DNA of 64,000 bases from Bacteroidota bacterium (GCA_002746305.1 NVWV01000012.1:107417-171416); one strand, 5' to 3'; positions 9,179 through 17,160 are shown, counted from the first letter of the stretch. Notes: a model not told the origin generated them from the letters alone. Numbers and translations are program-made.

Positions 9179-9277
9179 CTTTGATTGATTTTACAATTTA
9201 GATTAGTAATTCTAACGTCCTAACCCGCTTGAGTTTCAACAGGAAATTACTAGCAAACAAGTAATGTATTAAAGTAC

Positions 9278-9306
9278 AAAAAGGCCTCGACTTTTAAATC
9301 GAGACC
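9278..9306 (-). terminator. Intrinsic terminator of the SRPBCC gene
   Basis: On the minus strand GGTCTCGA pairs with TCGAGGCC around an 8-base loop and is followed by TTTTTG. It lies 39 bases past the stop of the gene at 9345. The rest of 8961-9344 holds only structured repeat copy 1; I see nothing else there. Confidence 0.7.
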
Positions 9307-9344
9307 CTTCCCCCTTGTGTACTTAGCGAGTTTTTTAAAGGATT

Positions 9345-10169
9345 CTACTCCTCAATAATTTTTTGCCAATTATCCAATAGCTCGTTTGATGCTTGACTAA
9401 ATTTCATCTTCATAATTGGATGTAATAAATTGAGAATTTTCTTTTTATAGCTAAACTCAAAAATCATCTCAATTTCTGTTTGATTAGAATCTACCTCTTC
9501 TACGTTCCATGTACCTTGCAAAAATGATATTGGATAAGGGTAGTCTGGGGCTGAAGTATTTACAATAAAAGAATACGCTTTTTCTTCTTGCCAGATAGAA
9601 CATGTTTCGGTCCAACTGCGTTTTCCGCTAGAACAACTTCTTATCATTCCTTTCTCGGTTCCAGAAACGATATGAACATCATCTATGTTAGGTGCCACTT
9701 GATGATAGTTGGCCACGTCAGATATTACTTTCCACACATCTGATTTTGATGCTTTCACAGTCCGTTTAAACACAAGCTGCTTTCTTCCTTTTTGACTATT
9801 ATCGTCTGTTTGTGCAAGAGCTTGGGACTGGTTAATGGCCATAAAGAGTACCACCAAGGCTATGATTGCAATTGTATTATTTCCCATACTTGAAATTTTA
9901 AATGGTCGAAATACCAGCAGTAGTGCACTGCCTAAAACCCATATATAATCTAGGGCAATTACTTTTTTTATAGATGCTCTTCTTTGCAGTTTGATTTCCC
10001 TAATTATGGATAGAGAAAACAAGAACAATCCAAAACCAATAATCCCAAATACAGTACTTACATTGACCTCAAATACATTGGCAATTTGCTTGTGAAACAC
10101 AATTAATCCAAGTCCTGAGGCAAGAGAAAAAATGGCATTTATACTCAGTGTCTTTTGAATTTTATTCAT
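9345..10169 (-). CDS. Membrane-anchored SRPBCC (polyketide cyclase-like) protein
   Basis: The 274-residue protein has two parts. The first 120 residues form about four membrane helices, the last ending near NQSQALAQ. The rest is a START/SRPBCC fold: FKRTVKASKSDVWKVISDVANYHQVAPN, then GMIRSCSS, W..E.KAYSF and a C-terminal long helix (FSQASNELLDNWQKIIEE). SRPBCC domains bind lipids or other hydrophobic ligands. A second SRPBCC gene lies at 12118 beside a sigma factor, so these genes may serve related jobs. The gene is divergent from the AraC-type regulator at 10265, which may control it. Confidence 0.65.
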   Translation of the reverse strand: MNKIQKTLSINAIFSLASGLGLIVFHKQIANVFEVNVSTVFGIIGFGLFLFSLSIIREIKLQRRASIKKVIALDYIWVLGSALLLVFRPFKISSMGNNTIAIIALVVLFMAINQSQALAQTDDNSQKGRKQLVFKRTVKASKSDVWKVISDVANYHQVAPNIDDVHIVSGTEKGMIRSCSSGKRSWTETCSIWQEEKAYSFIVNTSAPDYPYPISFLQGTWNVEEVDSNQTEIEMIFEFSYKKKILNLLHPIMKMKFSQASNELLDNWQKIIEE

Positions 10170-10220
10170 CTTTTATATATTTTATTTGATGCAAAAGTAA
10201 AGGCACGATCCTCAGAGAAG

Positions 10221-10254
10221 TTGATATTTTACGCCATTGTTTTTTGTATGTTTG
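10221..10254 (+). promoter_or_regulatory. Promoter of the AraC-type regulator
   Basis: TTG at 10221-10223 and TATGTTTG at 10247-10254 are separated by 23 bases and fit the Bacteroidota -33/-7 pair. The -7 box overlaps the upstream TTG start option at 10244, which argues for the ATG at 10265 as the real start and for a very short leader. Confidence 0.55.
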
Positions 10255-10264
10255 TCCCCTCTTC

Positions 10265-11227
10265 ATGAAAATATCAGCACTCCATATCGCCAATTTATTT
10301 GACTACGGCTTGTATCACGGAGTAAGTGAGTCATCCTTACGTTCCTATTTAAGCAAACATGATCTTGATGTCTGCAACCCGCAAAACAGTGTTAGTGAGT
10401 TAGAGTTTCTGGCTGTTTTTAAAGCCCTTATTTTCCACTCCGACAATCCACATTTTGGTTTGAACTATGGATGTTATCTAAATATTAAGGCTCTGAGCTT
10501 TATTTCAGAGATCTCTTTAAATGCTTCTAGTATAGAACAGGCTACTTTAATCCTTCAAGAATACCTTAATGTCTCATTTCCGTTGGTATCCATTTCTACA
10601 AAAGAAGAAGGAGCCTACTATGTACTACAGTTAAATTGCAAACTAGAAGATGAAACAATAAGAAATCATCTTTTAGACATTGCCTATTGCTTTATATTTA
10701 GAGAACTAAGATTAATGCTAAGTGAGGAGTTTACTCCAAAACTTCAATTGCCTTATGCTAATATCTCCCCATATTCAATCCAACTCAATTCAAAAATTGA
10801 GAATGGACCAAAGCATCAAATTCTATTGGATAAGAATATTCTAAAAACGGAAATCAATAAAAAGAAAGTGAAGGAAATCGAGTATTTGTTGCCAAAATTT
10901 ATGCTAATGCTTGACAAAAAGAATAAAGATTATAGAGCTTTTTCCTTGCAAGTGAGGCATATGACTTTAAATATGTGCAGCCCTGAGATTCCAACATTCA
11001 AGCAGGTTTCAAAACAATTCCCCTTGAGTGATAGAACCATTCAAAGAAAACTTACCAAAGAGGGATTGTCTTTCAGAAGAATTTCTGATGACATTAAAAG
11101 GGAGCTTTCCTTTTATCTGATGAAGGGACGACAAATAAAAACACAGGACATAGCATATATGCTTGGCTATTCAGAATCCAGTGCATATTTACATGCTGTC
11201 AAACGGTGGGGCGATAATGCTCCTTAG
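10265..11227 (+). CDS. AraC family transcriptional regulator
   Basis: From the ATG at 10265 (MKISALH) the protein has 320 residues. The N-terminal two thirds resemble the AraC-type ligand-binding domain found in OruR/ArgR-like regulators. The C-terminal region carries the double helix-turn-helix: FKQVSKQFPLSDRTIQRKLTKEGLSFRRI and then TQDIAYMLGYSESSAYLHAVKRW, the classic second HTH and family signature. The ligand is unknown. It is divergent from the membrane SRPBCC gene at 9345 with a 95-base gap, and that gene is a likely target. The extreme C-terminus is short after the KRW motif but not obviously broken. Confidence 0.85.
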   Translation: MKISALHIANLFDYGLYHGVSESSLRSYLSKHDLDVCNPQNSVSELEFLAVFKALIFHSDNPHFGLNYGCYLNIKALSFISEISLNASSIEQATLILQEYLNVSFPLVSISTKEEGAYYVLQLNCKLEDETIRNHLLDIAYCFIFRELRLMLSEEFTPKLQLPYANISPYSIQLNSKIENGPKHQILLDKNILKTEINKKKVKEIEYLLPKFMLMLDKKNKDYRAFSLQVRHMTLNMCSPEIPTFKQVSKQFPLSDRTIQRKLTKEGLSFRRISDDIKRELSFYLMKGRQIKTQDIAYMLGYSESSAYLHAVKRWGDNAP

Positions 11228-11269
11228 AAAGACGCTCTTTTGATGTCATTTCTTCAGCCTTTTTCTGCT

Positions 11270-12112
11270 TCATAGATTCATGAATTTGGAGAAATCTTTA
11301 TTGCTGACTATTTGATTATATATCTCATCAGCTTTCAAATTTGTTTTAAAAGGATGTTCTTGAAAAATACGGTTGTAAACTTCATCTTTAGAAGTGCCAA
11401 ACTTTTTCATACTGGTTTGCGTATGTTTCACGATTTGCTCCTGATACCCAGACAACCATTTCTTATTCTCAGGATCAACTTCTCCCATCTCTATCAATTT
11501 TTTGGTTTTATTTCTGCATCTACATGGGTTATCAGTATTTACCAAACCACATTTTTGATGCATCCATTGATGCAAATCTTTACGAGTACGGGACAATTTT
11601 TTACGAAAATTAGCAGCAGAAATATCAAATATTTCCGCTGCTACTGATTGATCAATTTTGAAGATATCTCCTAAAATATAAATAAGTCTTTGTTCTCTAT
11701 CTAAACACATCAACATACCTGAGGTACAGGTAATCTTCGTCTCTTCTATATTGCTCAACCAGTTTTGATCTTCCTCCTCAGGAATAATCACATCAGGAAC
11801 ATTCTCCATGAACTGGAAGAAATTTTCAAAAGTAACATTGGTTTTCTCCCAAGCCGATTTTTTAAAATTCATGATGTGATTAAATGTTATTCTATAAACC
11901 CAAGTAGTAAATTTGGCCTTTGAAGTATCAAAAGTGCTTAAACTTGTTAGCACTTTTATAAGCACCTCCTGAGTCGCATCTTGAGCATCCACCACATCAT
12001 TTAGCATCTTAAGAGATACATTAAAGATAAAACCTTGATGTTTATCTAGTAAATCATTCAACGATTTCTTATCTCCTTGAATAGCCTTTTTTATTAGTTC
12101 CTGCTCGTCCAT
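11270..12112 (-). CDS. RNA polymerase sigma factor, ECF type with C-terminal extension
   Basis: This is a 280-residue sigma-70 family factor. Region 2 is IQGDKKSLNDLLDKHQGFIFNVS through DATQEVLIKVLTSLSTFD and FTTWVYRITFNHIMNF. Region 4 is LDREQRLIYILGDIF followed by AEIFDISAANFRKKLSRTRKDL. After residue 190 comes an unusual tail with closely spaced cysteines (CGLV....PCRCRN) and about 80 residues of no recognised domain. Such tails can act as ligand- or metal-responsive parts of the sigma factor, which is inference. The gene starts 5 bases after the stop of the SRPBCC gene at 12118, so the two form an operon. No anti-sigma gene is visible. Confidence 0.85.
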   Translation of the reverse strand: MDEQELIKKAIQGDKKSLNDLLDKHQGFIFNVSLKMLNDVVDAQDATQEVLIKVLTSLSTFDTSKAKFTTWVYRITFNHIMNFKKSAWEKTNVTFENFFQFMENVPDVIIPEEEDQNWLSNIEETKITCTSGMLMCLDREQRLIYILGDIFKIDQSVAAEIFDISAANFRKKLSRTRKDLHQWMHQKCGLVNTDNPCRCRNKTKKLIEMGEVDPENKKWLSGYQEQIVKHTQTSMKKFGTSKDEVYNRIFQEHPFKTNLKADEIYNQIVSNKDFSKFMNL

Positions 12113-12117
12113 AAATT

Positions 12118-12714
12118 TTAAGGTTGAGAAGTTAAAAAATCTTTTTTAATTTCTTTAAAATTTTCCTTTGTTACTGGAACGCCTGTTTGGGCATATGAAG
12201 CAACCGATATCAAATAATCTGTCATAGTAGCCTTAAACTTCCCCTTAAATAACACCCCCATTAATGCTGGTTTCGTACGATACTCTGAATTGGCAATTAA
12301 CTCACATGAGCTATCTGTCAACCGTACAACTTTAAAAAGAGTTTTAGAAACCCCTGGAACAATCGGCAACTTTCCTACTTCAGTCATGATATTCGTATAA
12401 CTCATATTTTCATTGTCAACGTTAACCATTTTTTCTTTGTAGTATGTTGTTTGTTCAGAGTTTAGGTAGCATATTCTTTGGCAGTTTTCACCTCCTTTAA
12501 TATACCCGTCAGTATACTCCGACTTATGAATTTGGTCTGCATAATTCTGCACACTTCCATAATCTTTAGAAATAAGAGTCCAGACCTTTTCGGCTGGCAA
12601 TTTGATAATAACTGATATCGAGTAAGATTGTATTTTTTTCATTTTTTCTGTTTTAAAACCCATTACTGCTATTGCGAGTAACACTGACCCGATTAGTAAA
12701 AAGCGTGTCTTCAT
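12118..12714 (-). CDS. SRPBCC family exported protein
   Basis: With the ATG at 12714 (MKTRFLLIGSVLLAIAVMGF) the protein has 198 residues: a signal or membrane segment and then an SRPBCC domain (YSISVIIKLPAEKVWTLISKDYGSVQNYADQIH, later ICYLNSEQTTYYKEKMV, and a C-terminal helix FKATMTDYLISVASYAQTG). It probably binds a hydrophobic ligand in the periplasm. The ORF can be extended upstream to 12819, but that adds non-signal sequence. It is the first gene of a two-gene unit with the ECF sigma factor, so it may report on or be controlled by the signal to that factor. Confidence 0.65.
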   Translation of the reverse strand: MKTRFLLIGSVLLAIAVMGFKTEKMKKIQSYSISVIIKLPAEKVWTLISKDYGSVQNYADQIHKSEYTDGYIKGGENCQRICYLNSEQTTYYKEKMVNVDNENMSYTNIMTEVGKLPIVPGVSKTLFKVVRLTDSSCELIANSEYRTKPALMGVLFKGKFKATMTDYLISVASYAQTGVPVTKENFKEIKKDFLTSQP

Positions 12715-12939
12715 TCTGTTGTATTTTATATTCACACTAGTTATACAACTGAAGAAATGATTGTGACAACTTAAAGTAAAAAAATTGCTGTTGGATGGTA
12801 AGAAAAGAGCAAAGGTCAAATCTTACACCTCAATTTTCAACTGTATTTTCGAAATAGTCATCCTAACAAAATACAATTCAAGTAGCTGATTGTCAGACAT
12901 GATAATCATTTACAAACGCTTACAAGCATTTATAAGCGT

Positions 12940-12947
12940 AAGTAAGT
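12940..12947 (+). repeat. Target site duplication, left (AAGTAAGT)
   Basis: AAGTAAGT lies directly outside the left terminal inverted repeat and is repeated exactly at 18161-18168 outside the right one. Eight bases is the duplication length of the IS1595 family, to which the internal transposase belongs. Confidence 0.9.
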
Positions 12948-12973
12948 GGCAACTATATACATAATGGGACAAG
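12948..12973 (+). repeat. Left terminal inverted repeat
   Basis: This 26-base repeat starts GGCAACTATATAC and ends AATGGGACAAG. It pairs with 18135-18160 and differs only at positions 14 and 15 of the repeat. Confidence 0.9.
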
Positions 12974-13169
12974 AAATGAAAGTGAAATTTTACTAGGCAG
13001 GATTACCTTTTGAGATTTAGGATCATTGTCTTGTAAACTGATAACGTGTTTACTGGTCGTTTAATGACCTTAGAACAACTTCCATATGCGATAGAACGAT
13101 TACTAAGTTGCTAATGCCTTAACGTTTATGATAAGTACTCCAGCTAAACGGTCAAAACCGACTAGGTAA

Positions 13170-13301
13170 TTATCTTTTTGCTTTCTCTTTCTTTTTAGGA
13201 AGAGATACTTTTAGAACGTCATCTAGTGTACCTTCTATAGAAAGCTTCTCGTCGTATTTTTTGGATGGCTCCTTTGGTTTAGCCTTTTTGTCTTTTGACA
13301 T
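13170..13301 (-). CDS. Small basic protein with DDVLKVS-type tail (43 aa)
   Basis: This gene is shorter than 60 codons. It encodes a 43-residue, very Lys-rich protein: MSKDKKAKPKEPSKKYDEKL, then SIEGTLDDVLKVSLP and a KKKEKAKR tail. Small Bacteroidota proteins with a KYDEKL...G(S/T)(F/L)DDL(I/L)K(V/I)S core are familiar to me as conserved hypotheticals; their role is unknown. It is the leftmost gene of the transposon and is divergent from the 62-residue gene at 13454, with a regulatory-looking spacer between. Confidence 0.6.
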   Translation of the reverse strand: MSKDKKAKPKEPSKKYDEKLSIEGTLDDVLKVSLPKKKEKAKR

Positions 13302-13347
13302 TGTTCAAATATATCAATATTTACGGGCATCACACAGTACCATATTA

Positions 13348-13421
13348 ATGTAATGATTAAACTATTTATTACATTTATTGCTTGCAAATGCAATAAAACA
13401 TTGCGTTTAGTGTTACCTTTG
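13348..13421. promoter_or_regulatory. Divergent spacer with palindromes and a -7 box
   Basis: The spacer between the 43-residue gene (minus) and the 62-residue gene (plus) holds an inverted repeat ATGTAAT/ATTACAT (13348-13354 and 13368-13374), a second one ATTGC/GCAAT (13377-13381 and 13390-13394), and a TACCTTTG -7 box at 13414-13421 for the plus-strand genes. No -33 TTG lies at the usual distance. The palindromes may be operators; this is inference. Confidence 0.4.
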
Positions 13422-13453
13422 TGTAACGCCGTCCCCCTTAAAGGTGTAAAGAT

Positions 13454-13642
13454 ATGTCAGAAATAACTAAAGAATTAAGCGTAAACGTAGAAGACGTATG
13501 GGCAGCTGTACGCATCTCAGACGATGAAACAATCGCAACAGGTGAAACTATCCAAGAGGTTTTGGATCAAGTCACTAATCTAAGTGAAGACGAGTATATT
13601 CTAACTTTCATACCAAAGAAAAACACAACATACATATTGTAG
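13454..13642 (+). CDS. Small acidic protein preceding the retropepsin gene (62 aa)
   Basis: I do not recognise this 62-residue acidic protein (MSEITKELSVNVEDVWAAVR, then ISDDETIATGETIQEVLDQV). It ends 22 bases before the aspartic protease start, and the pair shares one upstream -7 box, so they form a two-gene unit. Small proteins directly upstream of clan AA protease genes occur in other bacteria; a partner, substrate or inhibitor role is possible but is inference only. Confidence 0.55.
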   Translation: MSEITKELSVNVEDVWAAVRISDDETIATGETIQEVLDQVTNLSEDEYILTFIPKKNTTYIL

Positions 13643-13664
13643 TATACTTTGCCCTCACTAACCA

Positions 13665-14087
13665 ATGCCTGAGATATATAAATTTAGCTCGCCGAATGGC
13701 GTTATTTCGCCGTACGTGCCAGTTATGTTCATTAACCCAACAAATAATAAAAAATTTACTGTGGGGGCTCTTTTAGATACAGGAGCAGACGTATGTCATA
13801 TCCCAAAAGGTCTTGCAGTAGCATTGGGCTATGACCTAGACGACCCTCGCATTATTACTAGGCTAGTAACTGGAGTTGAAGGAACTCCAGTGCCGATGAA
13901 AGAAATCGTGTGTGACTTACATCTCATGGACGCAACCGGTCGAAAAGTAATAATGAAATCCAAAGGAGTTCAAGTTAGAGTAAATCCCTCCGACGCTGTT
14001 CCTGCAATTCTAGGCACAACTGGATTCTTGGAAAATTTACAAGTTGCATTCAACTACAAAACCAAGAACATTAAAATCTATACATAA
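13665..14087 (+). CDS. Retropepsin-like aspartic protease (clan AA)
   Basis: This 140-residue protein has a single retropepsin-type catalytic motif, ALLDTGADVCHIP with Asp38-Thr39-Gly40-Ala41, and a later hydrophobic-hydrophobic-Gly element, AILGTTGFL, near 115-123, both placed as in retroviral-type and bacterial clan AA proteases. Such proteins act as dimers with one Asp from each chain. There is no signal peptide, so it should be cytoplasmic. It lies inside the transposon, converges with the transposase and overlaps its end by 10 bases. The substrate is unknown. Confidence 0.8.
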   Translation: MPEIYKFSSPNGVISPYVPVMFINPTNNKKFTVGALLDTGADVCHIPKGLAVALGYDLDDPRIITRLVTGVEGTPVPMKEIVCDLHLMDATGRKVIMKSKGVQVRVNPSDAVPAILGTTGFLENLQVAFNYKTKNIKIYT

Positions 14088-15016
14088 GCAGTTAACACAT
14101 CATACTTCAATACACTTTCACTATCTATCAGGAACCTCTCAAACCTATCTTGCTGGCTCAAATGCCTAGTATTGTACCTTCCTGAAAATTCATCTAAGTA
14201 ACGACTAATATGTTTATCACTTACTTGGTGATAGATACCGTACAAACCTCTTTTAAGAACACTCCAGAAGTTTTCAATGGTGTTAGTATGTACATCACCA
14301 TCTACATAAATATTAAGAGCGTGTTTAACCGTCTTATGAGTATAGGTTTTATTTAACCTCTTATACAATCTACTTTCATCAGTATAAACAGTGCCATCTT
14401 TGGGTACATGGTTATTGATGAAAGCTACCATATTATTAGCGTCTGTTTGTGGAACATATTTAAGAACTACTTTCCCATCACGCTCAATCAATCCAACAAC
14501 GGCCTTCTTATTCTTATAAGGTTGACCGTCATTAGTTACGCTTAGATTATCACTTGAACGTTTTTTGCCATGATGCTTATTCTTTTCTCTTCCACCGATA
14601 TAGGCTTCGTCAGCCTCTACCATATTTTTCTCTCCTAACATACGCGGAGCTTTATCCTTCAGCATTTCACGAATACGGTGCAGAACGAACCAAGCAGTTT
14701 TTTGAGTAAGGTTTAATTGCTCTCCTAATTGAACACTAGAAATACCTTTCTTTCCTGTAGTCGCTAAATAGATAGCAGCAAACCACGTTCTCAAAGGAAT
14801 TTTACTGCTTTCGAAGATTGTGCCAACCTTAACGGTAAATTTCTTATGACAGTCCTTATCACGACATTTATAGCCTCTATTAGTAACGTATGGGTGTTCG
14901 CTACCACAATGAGGACATACAGGCTCACCTCCCCAACGAATGTTCTCATAGTATTCTATGCACGTAGATTCTTCCTTGAAGTAGTCTAGCAATTGGATTA
15001 GTGATTTGAAATTCAT
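14078..15016 (-). CDS. IS1595 family transposase
   Basis: This 312-residue DDE transposase looks complete. The N-terminal zinc ribbon uses Cys34, Cys37, Cys51 and Cys56. Next is a helix-turn-helix-like stretch (ISSVQLGEQLNLTQKTAWFV). The catalytic core has Asp136 in MVEADEAYIGG, Asp213 in YTDESRLY and Glu249 in NTIENFWSVLKRG, the ISXO2-like signature. It is expected to move the element between its 26-bp inverted repeats with 8-bp duplications, as seen. The start is divergent from the 193-residue gene at 15163, with two operator-like palindromes between. Confidence 0.95.
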   Translation of the reverse strand: MNFKSLIQLLDYFKEESTCIEYYENIRWGGEPVCPHCGSEHPYVTNRGYKCRDKDCHKKFTVKVGTIFESSKIPLRTWFAAIYLATTGKKGISSVQLGEQLNLTQKTAWFVLHRIREMLKDKAPRMLGEKNMVEADEAYIGGREKNKHHGKKRSSDNLSVTNDGQPYKNKKAVVGLIERDGKVVLKYVPQTDANNMVAFINNHVPKDGTVYTDESRLYKRLNKTYTHKTVKHALNIYVDGDVHTNTIENFWSVLKRGLYGIYHQVSDKHISRYLDEFSGRYNTRHLSQQDRFERFLIDSESVLKYDVLTAYV

Positions 15017-15055
15017 AATTGTTATCTCTTAATTATAAGACAAATATACTCTCAT

Positions 15056-15103
15056 TTGTATAATTACAAAGCTATTTGCAAATATATATTTGTATAATTA
15101 CAA
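15056..15103. promoter_or_regulatory. Two operator-like palindromes TTGTA-N4-TACAA
   Basis: Identical copies of TTGTATAATTACAA lie at 15056-15069 and 15090-15103, 34 bases apart, each followed by an ATTTGCAAA element. They sit between the divergent transposase and the 193-residue/XRE genes, and the second abuts the -33 element. A repressor bound here could control both directions. The XRE protein encoded just downstream is the obvious candidate, which is inference. Confidence 0.6.
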
Positions 15104-15131
15104 TTGGATTTGCAAAAATGGTGTATGTTTG
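15104..15131 (+). promoter_or_regulatory. Promoter of the XRE-ImmA unit
   Basis: TTG at 15104-15106 and TATGTTTG at 15124-15131 are spaced by 17 bases and fit the Bacteroidota consensus. This position rules out the earlier ATG at 15076 as start and supports ATG 15163. Confidence 0.65.
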
Positions 15132-15162
15132 CATTAACAATCATAATAAACACATAACAACC

Positions 15163-15744
15163 ATGGAATTACAATCCAGCGAACAGGCTTATTCTACTCT
15201 AGAACCGTACTTTGAAGACATTAATAATACTTACAATGAAGCTCTTAAAGAAATGAATAAGATGCTTTCTGCAACCAATACATTATTAAACGCAAGAGCA
15301 AAAAGTAATCTCCTACATGCTTTAGCCATGTCAGCAGCGAAAAAATATTTTTCTGATTATAAGGACATTAAACTAAAGGAAGAATATTCTACAATGGAGG
15401 TTGTATTCAAAGGAGAACAGGCTATTGTTGCAAGGTTCAAAAAGGTTAATAAACAAAATCTATCTTCGAATATAACTACGAGGCGAAGCAATGCAATTAA
15501 TTTACAATACTCACTATTTCCTTATAGCGTAACCTATGTAGACATAGGTTATAGATTGGATGAATCCGAGACAGAGTTTGAGGCAATAGTTCTTGTATGC
15601 AGAAGAGGTCAGACCGTTTTATGGAGCTTTGATGTAACACAATCAGATTCTCTAGGCATTATATTACCAAGCACTCAAACAGGTCAATTATCAATAAAAG
15701 AAGAAAAACAAATCAAAATCAAAAAAGCACGAAATGGCAGTTAA
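15163..15744 (+). CDS. Hypothetical partner of the XRE-ImmA protein (193 aa)
   Basis: I do not recognise this 193-residue protein. It has a helical N-terminal half (EDINNTYNEALKEMNKMLSA and on), a beta-rich centre with hydrophobic strands (VTYVDIGYRL, EAIVLVCRRGQTVLWSFDV) and a Lys-rich tail. There is no signal peptide. It overlaps the next gene by 11 bases, so the two are translationally coupled, and they may act as a pair. Genes next to XRE-ImmA/IrrE proteins are often toxins, antitoxins or cleavage targets. That is context, not evidence for this protein. Confidence 0.6.
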   Translation: MELQSSEQAYSTLEPYFEDINNTYNEALKEMNKMLSATNTLLNARAKSNLLHALAMSAAKKYFSDYKDIKLKEEYSTMEVVFKGEQAIVARFKKVNKQNLSSNITTRRSNAINLQYSLFPYSVTYVDIGYRLDESETEFEAIVLVCRRGQTVLWSFDVTQSDSLGIILPSTQTGQLSIKEEKQIKIKKARNGS

Positions 15745-16780
15745 GGTAAATTACAAGATGGTTCAATTAGCAAGAGAAGCTAGAGGATTCTCACAAGTAG
15801 AATTATCAGAAAAGGCAGAAATCCCACAAGGGAATTTAAGTAGAATGGAAAATGGGAGTGTTGGAATTACTCCACAAATTCTAAGAAGGATTGCAACCGA
15901 ATTAGACTATCCTAAAGAGTTCTTTTATAGAAATGATACAATATATCCATCTAATACACACTATAGGAAGCGAGTGGTGTTAGCACAAAAAATACTACTA
16001 AGAACAGAAGCATTAATGAACATATATAGATTTAATGTTCAAGACATGTTGCAGTCTTTAGAAATATCCGTAAACCTTCCCATTATTGAAAATGAATATG
16101 GCTCTCCTTCAAGAGTTGCTAATTATTTAAGAAGTTTTTGGAAAGTTCCATCTGGTCCAATTAATAACTTATCAGAGATAATTGAATCTAATGGGATTAT
16201 TGTAATAGATTTCGATTTTGGTACGGACAAGATAGAAGGTAGAAGCATTGTTACAGAAACGGGACATCCAATATTATTCATAAATAAGAACTCTTCTGGA
16301 GACCGACAACGCCTAACCTTGGCACACGAACTCGGCCACCTAATTATGCACTTAAAGACGCTTCCTACACTTAGAGACGAAGAACAAGAGGCTTGGGACT
16401 TCGCACATGAGTTTTTAGCACCATTTGAGGAAGTCAAGCGACAATTACGAGGCAAAGTAAACCTTAGTGTATTAGCAGACTTAAAAAGGGTGTGGAAAGT
16501 TTCTATGGCAGGGTTTCTAAAAAGACTTCAAGATAATGGTGCTGTTAGTTACAATGCAGCTAGATACTTATGGTCGCAATTTAGTGCAAGAGGTTATAGA
16601 AAAGGTGAGCCTATATTCATTGAACAAGAGAGACCTACTTTATTAAAGAGAATGATAAACCTATTCCAAACTGATTTAGAGTACTCAAAAATAGAACTAC
16701 AAAATTTATTTACTATTAATGAGAAAGACCTAAAAGGTAGCTACATGTCTGTAGGTGTTTCTAAACTAAAGGTCGTTTAA
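15734..16780 (+). CDS. XRE HTH plus ImmA/IrrE metallopeptidase protein
   Basis: The 348-residue protein starts with an XRE helix-turn-helix (about 5-62; REARGFSQVELSEKAEIPQG, then LSRMENG). It continues with an ImmA/IrrE-type zinc protease domain: HELGH at 198-202 inside LTLAHELGHLIMH, and a following EAWDFAHEFLAP where the third ligand is expected. ImmA cleaves the phage-like repressor ImmR and IrrE/PprI cleaves DdrO; fused XRE-ImmA proteins are common in mobile elements and toxin-antitoxin-like units. It probably binds the TTGTA palindromes upstream and is released by its own or a partner's proteolysis, which is inference. Confidence 0.9.
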   Translation: MAVKVNYKMVQLAREARGFSQVELSEKAEIPQGNLSRMENGSVGITPQILRRIATELDYPKEFFYRNDTIYPSNTHYRKRVVLAQKILLRTEALMNIYRFNVQDMLQSLEISVNLPIIENEYGSPSRVANYLRSFWKVPSGPINNLSEIIESNGIIVIDFDFGTDKIEGRSIVTETGHPILFINKNSSGDRQRLTLAHELGHLIMHLKTLPTLRDEEQEAWDFAHEFLAPFEEVKRQLRGKVNLSVLADLKRVWKVSMAGFLKRLQDNGAVSYNAARYLWSQFSARGYRKGEPIFIEQERPTLLKRMINLFQTDLEYSKIELQNLFTINEKDLKGSYMSVGVSKLKVV

Positions 16781-16921
16781 TTCAATTGTCATAAATGTAA
16801 TTGTGCGAACTGATAGTCAGTACTTTACAAAATACTTTTACTATTTTTTGAAACTTTTTCAAATTAGTAGTTATAATATATTGTAACGCAGGTACTCATA
16901 CAGATAATGAAACATTGAACA

Positions 16922-17160
16922 TAGATTTGTACATAAGAAATTGCTGCGGACAAAAGACGTTCTCATTAGACGCAAAAACAGGGGTTGCAGCCCCTGTCCG
17001 ATGTCGAGTTAATTACTCAACGTAGCACCTTAGTTGCTTTAAGACCTGCAAATAGATACAGGGTGAAAGTTAAGCTAGGACTGGATTCATAACCCAGACA
17101 CCTATACACTCCTTAGCAACTTAAACTAGAAGCCGTCTGCCATTGGTAGGCGGCTTTTTC
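16922..17160 (+). ncRNA. Structured noncoding RNA inside the transposon
   Basis: No ORF covers 16781-17209. A TAGATTTG box at 16922-16929 is followed by about 225 bases rich in nested pairing. First domain: an outer stem GCTGCG/CGTAGC encloses ACAGGGG/CCCCTGT (16978-16997) and GTCGAGT/ACTCAAC. Second domain: an outer stem AGTTGCT/AGCAACT encloses CCTG/CAGG, TAGG/CCTA and CTGG/CCAG. The end is a terminator, AGCCGTCTGCC paired with GGTAGGCGGCT plus five T (17130-17159). I compared it by memory with tmRNA, RNase P and 6S RNA and it matches none. The transcript start is inferred. Confidence 0.65.
17130..17160 (+). terminator. Intrinsic terminator of the transposon RNA
   Basis: An 11-bp stem with G-U pairs, a short ATT-type loop and a following run of five T. 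It ends the structured RNA and faces the convergent 66-residue gene. Confidence 0.75.

Noticed and set aside
16935..17160. Transposon RNA as tmRNA (ssrA) or RNase P RNA
   Set aside because: No Bacteroidota-type tag ORF (GENNYALAA-like), no tRNA-like ends with a TTCGA arm, and none of the RNase P conserved blocks were seen.
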